Shown here: positions 1 to 8,956 of the stretch, one piece after another | Layout of the letters: each line of letters opens with the position of its first letter | Position numbering within the stretch: the first letter of the stretch is position 1 | Source: Coemansia sp. RSA 922 | Taxonomy: Eukaryota > Kickxellomycota > Kickxellomycetes > Kickxellales > Kickxellaceae | Length of the DNA: 16,253 nt | Direction of reading: 5' to 3' | Assembly: GCA_027577415.1 (NCBI GenBank) | Contig: JANBQS010000512.1 | Span: 1-16,253 of the forward strand | The notes under the pieces: model-generated | What the model was told of the DNA's origin: nothing | The model's input: the letters and a program-made list of their open reading frames with translations, nothing else | The model's database searches: none | Translations under genes and position numbers: made by a program

Positions 1-2052
1 GGTCGTTTGCTGCGGCGGTACGATTTGCCGGAAATGGTCGCCCTAGCCAGCGAGTACAAACTGTCATGCTTGCGCCATCAAGCGTGGTTGGACAGCACTG
101 CCAAGACTCTAGTGCATTTGCAAAGCGCCTCGACACGACAGTGGTACCGTGTGGTCCAGAGGCTCGGCCGATCACCCGTTATCTATGGCGTGGATAGCCG
201 CAGCAGCAGTTTCCTCGGGGACAAAGTGGTATATGCGCAATGCCCTTCTCATAGTAGCATAGATAACTCAGCTGGTTCGGCTCTGTACGTGGCTATCGTG
301 CCTGCTGCTGGGAATGCTGTGGCAGTTTATTATATGGATGCCACCAAGTACGCCGAAATTGCAGATTTTCGCATTAATGGCGCCGGGCTGTCTCTTGCTA
401 GCGATACACGCCTTATAGCTAGCCCATTTCGAGCTGCCTGGATCGAGGATTGGGCGTGGAGGGATTCAGGCGATCTGGATGTAGCATCTCGGGACGTTAG
501 CGCAATTGATGTGGGCTTTGACGAGTCGCAATTTGAGTGCCCGATGTCAGACCAAATGCCGTCAGATGGCTTCATGCTGAACTCCAGTGCTAGCGCAGAC
601 TCTAGTACAAATTTGCTGCTGGACACACCCGCCGAGTTTGTGATAGCCAAGGCAGCCCCAGAGCCCGCCTTGCCATCTATGTCGACTCTGTCTAAGTGGT
701 ACTCCGAGCTGTATCTTAAGGGGTTACTGTCGCCAGCTCCAGAGTATAACCGCGTAGTTGACAGCCTGGCGTCGCTTTGCAGCTCATCTGCCTCAACGAG
801 TCAGTCCAACGTCGTTGTTGAAACCCTGACGAACTTGGTCTTACAAAGCAGCGCTGCAATCGAGGATACGTTTGAGGTATCCGAATCAACTCAATCTGCC
901 GATGACCGTGGTGTCTATCGCACTTTGCGACAACAAGCAGTACAAGCAACTGGCAGCGATGGGCCCAGCAAGCGTGCTTGGCAGGTGCGCGAGTGCCAGC
1001 TCCAGATACTTCTTCACTTGTTTGTTATTGATCGATTACGCTCGCTACAGGCAGCCGATACCGCTCAGCTCGAAGAGACATTGCGCGACTTGGTTGATTT
1101 GCTGTGCGTTTGGGCCTCACTCGACGACATTGCAATCCAAGTCGAGGCGACGAGCAGTGATCAGAAAGCCGACAAATGTCCGGTGTCAGTTAGTGAAGAA
1201 ACTAAAGATACGAACGATTTTGCCGCGGCGTTTGTTGGTGGATCCCACGTTGGCAGGTTTGCTAGCACGCTGGGCGATATTGTCGAGGAGCTGCGTGTCC
1301 AATGTGGATGGGTGCCTCCAGCGACTCGCGATGAGAGACCTTCACAATCTGAGCATGCAGAGTTGCTGTCTGAAAACAAACGGCGCAAGGGCACGCCCCG
1401 CAAGATCGACAAGAGCTCTGGCGAGAGATCCGAAGTTATTGTGCACCAGCGAAATCCCACGCACCTAGAGCTGTCTGGCCGCAAACTGGCTCGACATTTG
1501 GACGAGTTGATTGGCGGCAATAAGGGCCAGCAGCAGCAACACCGCGACGACGCAAGCTCGAGCGAAGGCGGATCTAGTCCCTCGTCCCGGGTCGTAGAGC
1601 GTCGTCGCCAGTCGCTTCAGCCCAGGTTACCCGCCCACTTGATCCGCCAAATCAAAAGCGAGGTCGTATCGAATTCACAGCGTGCGCCCAGCTCAAATGC
1701 GGTCTCGCGCGCGGGCAGCAATGGCTTTGCATGCAGCATTAGCAGCAGGACGCTTGGTAGGAGCAGTAGCACTCGCAGAAAGCCCCTGCGAAAGCCGATG
1801 TTGTCTGCCTATCCTGACCCGAGCAGCTCGCCGTCAACAAGTAGTCGCACCAAGGACTCGTGTATAGTCTCCGAGGCGGCGTCATTGTCTAAGCGGCGGC
1901 GCACTATTATGAGCATGCCCATGGGAAGCAGCCCCCCTGCTTTTCTGCAGTCGTCGTCAATGGTAACACCCAGCACCTTTATTTGCGGGTCGGACGATGA
2001 AGATGGAGCTCCAGTGCATACTCTTGGGTCTAAGCGAGCCCTGCAGTTTTGA
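1..2052 (+). CDS. SLD3: SLD3/Treslin-like DNA replication initiation factor (5' end outside window)
   Basis: The frame is open from base 1 to TGA at 2050-2052, giving 683 codons with no upstream stop, so the start probably lies outside; the first in-window ATG is at 34. Counting from base 1, the blocks I match to the fungal Sld3 domain are a YSELYL segment (residues 234-239), a helix with RECQLQILL (330-338) and LVDLLCVW (364-371). These resemble the family's RE-x-QLQIILLLE and LVDRLCIW signatures. In yeast, Sld3 brings Cdc45 to the loaded Mcm2-7 helicase and, once phosphorylated by CDK, binds Dpb11. The C-terminal third is Ser/Arg-rich and probably disordered, with a Gln run near 1528. It has several S/T-P sites, one a full CDK consensus (T465-P-R-K). 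At 683 aa it already matches the usual Sld3 length (about 670), so little may be missing. The family call is by motif memory; Sld3 diverges quickly. Confidence 0.72.
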   Translation, partial: GRLLRRYDLPEMVALASEYKLSCLRHQAWLDSTAKTLVHLQSASTRQWYRVVQRLGRSPVIYGVDSRSSSFLGDKVVYAQCPSHSSIDNSAGSALYVAIVPAAGNAVAVYYMDATKYAEIADFRINGAGLSLASDTRLIASPFRAAWIEDWAWRDSGDLDVASRDVSAIDVGFDESQFECPMSDQMPSDGFMLNSSASADSSTNLLLDTPAEFVIAKAAPEPALPSMSTLSKWYSELYLKGLLSPAPEYNRVVDSLASLCSSSASTSQSNVVVETLTNLVLQSSAAIEDTFEVSESTQSADDRGVYRTLRQQAVQATGSDGPSKRAWQVRECQLQILLHLFVIDRLRSLQAADTAQLEETLRDLVDLLCVWASLDDIAIQVEATSSDQKADKCPVSVSEETKDTNDFAAAFVGGSHVGRFASTLGDIVEELRVQCGWVPPATRDERPSQSEHAELLSENKRRKGTPRKIDKSSGERSEVIVHQRNPTHLELSGRKLARHLDELIGGNKGQQQQHRDDASSSEGGSSPSSRVVERRRQSLQPRLPAHLIRQIKSEVVSNSQRAPSSNAVSRAGSNGFACSISSRTLGRSSSTRRKPLRKPMLSAYPDPSSSPSTSSRTKDSCIVSEAASLSKRRRTIMSMPMGSSPPAFLQSSSMVTPSTFICGSDDEDGAPVHTLGSKRALQF

Positions 2053-2421
2053 GCCTATTTGGCATCAGTTGATGAATTAATTGGGTTGCAATGATTAGCA
2101 GTAATATACCATTTGCTAAAAAAACGTATTTCGCTGCTGTGGATATTGAGCGCAACTGCTAATCAATTTGTTTCATTATTTAAGTCTTGGCTGCACAAAG
2201 CAACACTTGGTCATTGCCATCATACTGTATTTCTCAGTTATGCCCGCTGCGCACCTTGCAGGCAGAGTTTCAATTGTTCCTCGTGGCATTGCTCGCACAC
2301 TGCATATGACCACTTGACTAACTCTTCAAGTCAAAAGGCGACAAGACATTTTGACTCCATCTGTCGTTTTGCGCTCAGTCACTTTTTTTTTACAGCAATA
2401 TAGCATTTTCAATACTACGCA
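2053..2421. promoter_or_regulatory. Intergenic region between SLD3-like and acyltransferase genes
   Basis: No gene is visible in these 369 bases. They should hold the 3' UTR of the SLD3-like gene and the promoter and leader of the acyltransferase. A T-run ending in ACAG (2383-2395) looks like a 3' splice site, so an intron in the 5' leader is possible. It cannot add coding sequence in frame, because TAG at 2401 stops the frame before the ATG at 2422. No clear TATA box. Confidence 0.5.
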
Positions 2422-3816
2422 ATGCTACAAGCAGACGCCGACCCAAGCGAGTTTAGATACTCTGCTACCAACAACATATCGTACATGTACCAAGTCTACT
2501 GCTCGTACATCCTGCTGTTCAAGAACACGACTAAGCAAGACGACTTTATGGCAGCGCAGCATTTGCAAGATGGGTTGAAAATGCTGGTGCGCAAGTACTA
2601 CCAGCCTGTCGCTGGCTGGTTTGACGTCCGCGGCGATGACATTGACGTTGTGTTTTACGCCGACAAGTTCAACGATCCGCCGTTCACTACCCAGACGCTG
2701 GATATCGACAGCAAAGAGCTGGCTAGCCATGTCTACAAGAGCAATGTGGCGTTGTTGGTGCCTGACTGCCCATCGAGTTTTATATCTCGCGAGAACAGAG
2801 ACATACCCATGTTTCTCGTCAAGGCTACCTACCTCGAGTCTAATGACGCCATGACGCTGGGCGTAACGTACCACCACTCGCTAATGGATGGCACGGCGTT
2901 TTGGACTTTTATGAACAACTGGGCCTGTCTGTGCAAGCAACTTTACGACCAAGTCAGTCCTGGTTTGGTGCCACTGATCCCTAATCCACCGTCGTTTGGG
3001 TTCCCAGGTATTAGCCACTTGCACAAGTCAGAATTGCAGGTCAACCATTCGGAGTACGCACTGGTCGATTCGAGCAGCTTCACTCGCGTATTCTTATCGG
3101 GCAAGGACAAAATCAAGGAGAACTTGTTTGTTATATCGGTTGAGCAGCAGCATGGTCTTCGTCAGATGGCCAAGGAGTTTGGCGTGTCCTTCAATACTAT
3201 GCTTTGTGCTATCTTTTGGAAGGAGATCAGCGTCCTTCGCTACAACGCAAGACCGTCGACTGCGCAGGATATATCGCTGTTTACGTGTGCCACCAATCCG
3301 CGGGCTCAGCTCGGGCTGTCCAAGAACTTGTGCGCTAGCCCGGTTATTAACTTGGCCGAACCCAGGCCGATTGGTGAGATAGCTGCGATGGAGCTACGCG
3401 ACGTGGCGCTGTTGGTCAGTCAGACTGTCGCTAAGGGCTCTGCAGAGTACGTCTACAGCTCAACAAACTTTTTGCTCGCGCAGAGACAAAAGGAGATCAG
3501 CAACGAGAAATTGGGTATTGCTGGCGATAAGATTATGCTTGTGTATGTGTGCCCAGCATATGCCAAGTGCGTGGTCTCATCAAGCCGCAACTTCCCAATC
3601 TACCAGTCGGATTTCGGGTTTGGACAGCCAGAGTACGTTCGCCCGCCCTATCTCCCGTTTGACGGCTGTATGCGGGTCTGGCCTACGCCGCAGTCTGCTG
3701 GTAGTGGGACGGCCAACAACGAGGCGCCACTTGAAATATACCTGTCGCAGCCCGACTATGTCGACTTTACGCAGTCACCGCTACTGAGCCCATTCGTCGT
3801 CCCCTCACTTCTCTAA
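2422..3816 (+). CDS. BAHD-type acyltransferase (transferase family PF02458, trichothecene acetyltransferase-like)
   Basis: This 464-aa protein is about the normal length for the family. It should transfer an acyl group from an acyl-CoA to an alcohol or amine of a small molecule, probably in the cytosol; the substrate cannot be read from sequence. The catalytic HxxxD motif is present as H152-S-L-M-D156, followed by the usual Gly. The structural DFGWG motif appears as DFGFG at 397-401. The segment around residues 20-33 (ISYMYQVYCSYILLF) matches the family's N-terminal strand region, and LVRKYYQPVAGWF (55-67) matches the conserved L...YYPLAGR block. The ATG at 2422 is chosen because an in-frame TAG lies just upstream (2401) and the homology starts within 20 residues. 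No signal peptide or membrane segment is seen. The gene stands alone between two housekeeping genes with no biosynthetic partners in view, so a secondary-metabolite cluster is not indicated. Confidence 0.88.
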   Translation: MLQADADPSEFRYSATNNISYMYQVYCSYILLFKNTTKQDDFMAAQHLQDGLKMLVRKYYQPVAGWFDVRGDDIDVVFYADKFNDPPFTTQTLDIDSKELASHVYKSNVALLVPDCPSSFISRENRDIPMFLVKATYLESNDAMTLGVTYHHSLMDGTAFWTFMNNWACLCKQLYDQVSPGLVPLIPNPPSFGFPGISHLHKSELQVNHSEYALVDSSSFTRVFLSGKDKIKENLFVISVEQQHGLRQMAKEFGVSFNTMLCAIFWKEISVLRYNARPSTAQDISLFTCATNPRAQLGLSKNLCASPVINLAEPRPIGEIAAMELRDVALLVSQTVAKGSAEYVYSSTNFLLAQRQKEISNEKLGIAGDKIMLVYVCPAYAKCVVSSSRNFPIYQSDFGFGQPEYVRPPYLPFDGCMRVWPTPQSAGSGTANNEAPLEIYLSQPDYVDFTQSPLLSPFVVPSLL

Positions 3817-3915
3817 TGAAATCTGATCATCTCTAAATCAGGCATCCGCATTTCCGCACTCTGGTCACTGATCATCGAATCACCGCCGAGCCACTTTAGT
3901 AAGCTTTTTAAAAAC

Positions 3916-3933
3916 TTTTTTTTTTTTTTTTTT
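3916..3933 (+). repeat. 18-base T homopolymer upstream of RPO41
   Basis: An uninterrupted run of 18 T lies 172 bases before the RPO41 start codon, in the 289-bp gap after the acyltransferase. A pyrimidine-rich stretch continues to about 4060. Poly(dA:dT) tracts in fungal promoters commonly exclude nucleosomes, so a promoter role for RPO41 is a reasonable inference. It could also be simple slippage variation. Confidence 0.6.
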
Positions 3934-4105
3934 GCTCTTTATCAAACTTGGACTCTTTCTTGCTAGCGATCCTTCTCTTGTTACGTTATCTACTTTGTTT
4001 GTTTGTTTTTATTGCTGTTCGGGTCTATATTTTCTCTCCTTCGGTTCTTCCTCGTGTCTACACACTGGCTTTAAATTTGACACGTCGTCGTCACCGCTAG
4101 CTACA

Positions 4106-7100
4106 ATGAGCCAGCTGATGCTTAGGGCGCTGCGATCACATACTCGCACGGCTGGTAGCTGGATCTTGCGCTCAAACACATATACTGCGTCGTGGACTCC
4201 AGCTTGCTTGGCTCGTTTGCAGTTGCCAGTGGCTAGTACCATACAAGCCCGGCTTTTATCACAGCAACCATGGCTACGACAGTCGCTGCACGCCGAGGCA
4301 GAGCAGCCAGGCCATGTACTTGACGAGGACAGCACTCTGTTTGCGTCTACTACCAATGATCTGATCTCGATGCGCGACATGCGCGAGGACACGGAACTAG
4401 TGCACTATATGCAAACTGGCAAGACCTTGGCTGAGCAGCTGTCGGTGATGCAGGCCTGCTTACTGAACGGCAATGTCGAGCGAGCGCAGAGAATCCTGAT
4501 CGGCTTGTATCGATTGTACCCAGAGACGATGAAGGAGGCGGCGGATGTATCTGTGCACAACGAGATTGTTGGCGGACTGCTGGCTGCCAAACCGCGACCG
4601 CTAACCACAGAGGCACTACTGTGGTACGACCAGATGGAGCGGCACTACCATATCAAGCCTAACACGAACACGTTCGCTATCCTTATCAGCGGATTTGTAA
4701 AGTAAGTAGAGATTGGGCATTATTCCTATGGCCATTGATGGGCATTCCAGTATTTGGTGCTGCTTGTGCTAATTACCATGATTTTATTTTTGTACTGTAG
4801 TGGCGGTATGCGCAATGTTGCTGTCGTACTTATGCAGGAGATGTTGCGCTGCGGGCACACCTTTCACGATCTCCTGCTCAGCACGTACCTGTCGGATACA
4901 GACATTGATCACATAAAAGACGTTGCTCGGAGTATTATCAGCCAGGGCCTAGAAAGCAGCGACGTGGCCACCAACCTTCTCAACGCAGTTAATGACGCCG
5001 AAGAAAGGCTAGTGTCGCTGTCAGCCGACGCTAACGAGTGTGAAGGCGACGCCGATCATCTTTACCAGACGCCCACGGATGCCGTTGACTCAAAGTTGGA
5101 TGCCGTCGCAGCGACAGCAGCGATGGAATCTGCGGCCGAGGCTAATACTCTAGTATCGACCAATGTAGAGGGTATCGAACAGCTGAAGGGCTCTCTTAAA
5201 TCGCTCTACACCAACGAGCTCGAGGGCTACAATCTCCAGCTGCGCCTGGAGCGCGACACATATGACTCGGCGCTGGCGCGCTTCCGCGAGATCAACAAAA
5301 AACGAGGCGATCCACTGCTGCTGACTGACATTGGCGCGCTGAAGAGGTTATCGGCGGAGTGGCTGCCTCAGCTCGAGGCCCTAATCGAGGAAGAGCACGA
5401 GCGCTGCAAAAAGGCTATGGAGACTGGCGACGACCGCATACGAGAGCACTACGGCCGATTCCTGACCATGCTTGATCCGCCAAAGATAGCAATCATCACT
5501 ATCCTTGAGGTACTGCGTCTTTGCTCCGTTATACCAAAGAATAGCAAGGACCACTCGCCAAAGCTGTCTGGTCTAAAGACGGCGATGCTAGTCAATGCGT
5601 TAAGTACGGCTGTCCACAACGAGATCCGCTTCAACCGCATGAAGCTGCGCAGCAATCGGCATATCACTGGTCGCAACATTTCGGTAGCCAGGTTGGCGTC
5701 GTCGGGAAAGTTGTTTAATATGGCTGTGCGGCGAGCAAAGGCGCATGAGCTGCGAGAGAACAGCAACCAAGACTGGCTGGATACCTGGGACATTACGACC
5801 AAGACGAGGATCGGGTCGTTGCTCCTGTCAATGCTTATTGAGACGGCTCGCATTCCCGAACACTCCAACGATCCGGAAACAGGACAGCGGACGCAGCGAA
5901 TGGTACCTGCGTTTTCGCACGGCTACGAGCTGAGCAAGGGTCGCAAATTCGGCATTCTGAGAGCTCATAACTCACTTCGAGAGCTGTTTAAAAGCGACGC
6001 CCTCGTTGGCGTTGTTAATGCCCGCCATCTCCCGATGCTGGTGCCCCCGCGCCCCTGGCTGACGTTTAACTCGGGCGGGTACTTGTCGCAAGACGAGCCC
6101 TGCATGCGAATCAAGGACAACGCTGAGCAACTGCGCTATTTGAAAAAGGCGTCGAACGACGATCGCCTGTACACGCTGCTTGCTGGCTTGGACTCGCTTG
6201 GTCTAACCAAGTGGAGCATCAATCGTCCTATTTTCGATGCCGTCCGCAAGGTATGGAACTCTGGAAAAGAGATTGCCAAGATACCCGCGCGTACCTTTGA
6301 TAGGCCAGAACCCGTCAAGCCTGAAGATTACGAGACCAACGACAAGGCGCGTATCAAGTATGGAATGGAGATGCAGGAGTGGAACAATAACCGGGCAAGT
6401 CAGCATTCGGAGCGCTGTGACTGCAACTACAAGGTCGAGATTGCCCGAGCGTTCCTAAACTATCCCATGTATTTCCCCCACAACATGGACTTTCGCGGTC
6501 GCGCCTACCCGATCCCGCCGCACTTCAACCACTTGGGAAACGATCTCTGCCGAGGACTGCTTGTGTTCCACGAGGGGCGGCCGCTGGGCGAGCGCGGAAT
6601 GTACTGGCTCAAGATCCACCTGGCCAATCTCTTTGGCAAGGACAAGCTCTCGCACGACGAGCGCCTGGCGTTTGTCGACTCGAACCTTGACAACATTATG
6701 GCGTCCGCCGATAACCCAGTACCCGATTCGCTAGTCGATGGCAGCACCGATGCAGCCCAGCCGTGGTGGCTAGAGGCTGAGGATGCCTGGCAAGCCCTGG
6801 CTGCGTGTGTCGAACTGACCGAGGCAGTGCGCTCGCCTAATCCAGCGGAGTACGTGAGCAGACTGCATATCCACCAGGACGGTACTTGTAACGGCCTACA
6901 GCACTATGCGGCGATGGGCCGCGATACAAAGGGAGCCTTTGAAGTCAACCTCATGCCGTCTGATCGGCCTCAGGACGTGTACGCTGGCGTGCTAAGCGGC
7001 GTGATCCGGCTTATAGAAGAGGACGCCAAGCAGGGCGTGCAGGAGGCGGTGGCCTTGCGCGACAAGCTAACTCGCAAGATCGTCAAGCAAACGGTGATGA

Positions 7101-8821
7101 CCAACGTATACGGCGTGACCCTGATAGGAGCAAAGGAGCAAATTGCTGCTCGCCTACGCGAAATTAAAGACGAGAACGGGCAGCACGAATTCGACGTCGT
7201 CGTGGTGTCAAAGATCGCACTATACGTGGCGAAAAAGATTTTCGAATCGCTGGGCGAGATGTTTACGCAGGCGCAGCAGATCCAGAACTGGCTCAACGAG
7301 TCGGCGAGGCGTATCGCCAAGAGCATGCCCGAGTCTGCGCTCGAGTCGTGGAAGCGTATGATCCTCGATTCCAAGGAGTCGCAGACAAAGTTTCGGTCGG
7401 CTCTGCGCGATGCCAAAGAAAACTCGCGTGTACTGGATAACGAGACTATTCTTGAGATCCGTCCTGACCTCGGACCCGGTGCACAGCGGCGCAAGCGCCT
7501 CAACGCTCTTGCCACCAAGCCGATGACTACCGTGGTGTGGACTACGCCTCTTGGGCTGACGGTGGTTCAGCCTTATCGCAAGCTTGTCAAGCGCAACGTG
7601 GCCACCACCCTTCAGAGCATCGTCGTCAGCGACTCAAACATGCCCTCGCCAGTGAACTCGCAAAAGCAAAAGACAGCGTTCCCGCCAAACTACGTGCACT
7701 CGCTGGATGCCTCGCATATGACGCTATCGGCTATTGAGTGCAAAAAAGCTGGATTGGTATTTGCCTCGGTCCACGACTCCTACTGGACCCACGCTTGCGA
7801 TGTGGACACGATGAACAACATCATTCGTGACCAGTTTGTCCAGCTACATCGGCGACCTATCATGGAGGACCTCAAGGCCGAGTTTGAGGACCGCTACAAG
7901 GACCATATGATGCCTGTGATCGGTTGGGAGTACGTCTCAAAGGACAACTTTATTGACGGCGGCAAGCTCAAGCTCAACAAGGCGCGTGTTACCAAGAAGG
8001 CCGAACGTATCCAAAAGGAGAAGGAGGTTGAAATGGAACTAGCGATGCGTCATCTAGAGGCGTGTGGCGAAGGCGAGGGTGAGGGCGAGGCGGACAAAGA
8101 GACAGAAGATGCCTATGCGACTGTGCAGGCGCATCAAGCGCGGAAAGAAGCGGCAACGGCAGAGAAGGAGCGGGTGCTGCGTGCTGCCGAGAGTCTAACG
8201 GCTTCGTTGGAAGTGGTTGACTTGCGTTCCATTGTGCTCATTGATCCGAAGCTGGACTTGCCTGGAGCGCTCCGCCAGGTCGACCTCATTCTCTATACAC
8301 TCAGCTTTAATCAGAAGGAGTATGCAGAGCAAGTCGCTGAGCTGCGCAAGGAGTACAAGACACGAATTCGGTTAGCCAAGGTATCAAAGGTGGCAAAGGC
8401 ATCCAAGAAGAAGTCAAGGACCAAGACTAAGGTCGTCGTTCCTGCTGCGACCAGTGCCAGTACCGAAGTTGCTGAAGGCGCCACTCAGGCCACCGCTGCT
8501 GCTGATGCCGTGCCCGAGCAAGACAGTGCTGCAGCTGCTCTCGTCGCAGAGTCGATAATGCAGTTGGAGAAAGAATTGGACGCCAAGATTGCTGAGCTGG
8601 ACCAGAAGTACGTGCTCGAGTATAGCATGCCGCCGATTATTCTAGACCACAGAATGTCGACGGAGCTTATCAAGGACACCAACGATATGATTAAGAGGGG
8701 AGAGCTGGCCGGACGCCTTGTTAAGCGTGTTTCGTGGGTAGACATCGAGTTTGACCCATTGCCAGCGCCTGGAGATTTTGACATTGGTGAGGTTATGAAA
8801 AGCCCCTACTTTTTCAGCTAG
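4106..8821 (+). CDS. RPO41: Mitochondrial DNA-directed RNA polymerase (T7-like), two exons: 4106-4701 and 4801-8821
   Basis: Joining the exons gives 1538 aa. The polymerase transcribes mitochondrial DNA and makes its replication primers. Residues 1-63 have seven Arg and no Asp/Glu, a good mitochondrial presequence. The ATG at 4106 is the only Met before it and has A at -3. PPR-like helices lie at about 100-230. DFRGR is at 762-766. Palm motif A has catalytic D892 (QDGTC). Motif B has R957, K961 and Y969 with the same spacing as T7 R627, K631 and Y639. Motif C has H1190-D1191. The family's conserved end is present (W1511 to SPYFFS-stop). From D1191 to the end is 347 residues, against 71 in T7 RNA polymerase. 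Most of the excess is a Lys/Glu/Ala-rich insert at about 1260-1505 that includes four Gly-Glu pairs (1288-1295) and a KKKSRTKTK patch near 1401. A smaller acidic stretch lies at about 273-324. Confidence 0.96.
4702..4800 (+). other. Spliceosomal intron in RPO41 (99 bp)
   Basis: The donor GTAAGT starts at 4702. A CTAAT branch-site match lies near 4769. The acceptor follows a T-rich stretch and ends in TAG at 4800. The frame before it meets a stop at 4703-4705, while the frame after it opens at the acceptor. Joining AA (4700-4701) to T (4801) makes an Asn codon and restores one continuous PPR-like helix reading GFVN then GGMRN. Confidence 0.93.
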
Positions 8822-8888
8822 ACTGCCGACCTCCTTTTTCAAACACTCCAGCTAGATTTTCATGCGAGAACAAGTGTACAAACAAACA

Positions 8889-8894
8889 AATAAA
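8889..8894 (+). terminator. Canonical polyadenylation signal AATAAA downstream of RPO41
   Basis: AATAAA lies 68 bases after the RPO41 stop, in an A/T-rich stretch. It falls within the 135-bp gap to the convergent FunK1 gene, so the 3' ends of the two transcripts probably lie very close or overlap. Confidence 0.6.
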
Positions 8895-8956
8895 TATATA
8901 GATTAGATATTCACGTTGGATATACAAATGGGCTATTTGGCCACCCTAGGATGTTC

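Noticed and set aside
872..1468. 198-codon open frame on the plus strand
   Set aside because: It is an out-of-frame shadow of the SLD3-like gene, Cys/Arg-rich with no recognisable domain.
2113..2578. Two short open frames before and overlapping the acyltransferase start
   Set aside because: The first (2113-2403) has no ATG start and no similarity I recognise. The second (2351-2578) is a frame-shifted shadow of the acyltransferase N-terminus.
3916..3933. T-run as an RNA polymerase III terminator of an RNA gene
   Set aside because: No A-box/B-box tRNA or other Pol III gene is visible upstream. It sits in a promoter region between two protein genes.
3932..4105. 58-residue N-terminal extension of the RPO41 frame
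   Set aside because: It has no ATG (the frame opens at a TTG), is hydrophobic and Cys/Phe-rich, and is encoded by the pyrimidine-rich leader. The ATG at 4106 begins a clear mitochondrial presequence.
6970..7518. 182-codon open frame on the minus strand
   Set aside because: It is antisense to the catalytic palm of RPO41. Its composition mirrors the codon usage of the real gene and it shows no family motif.
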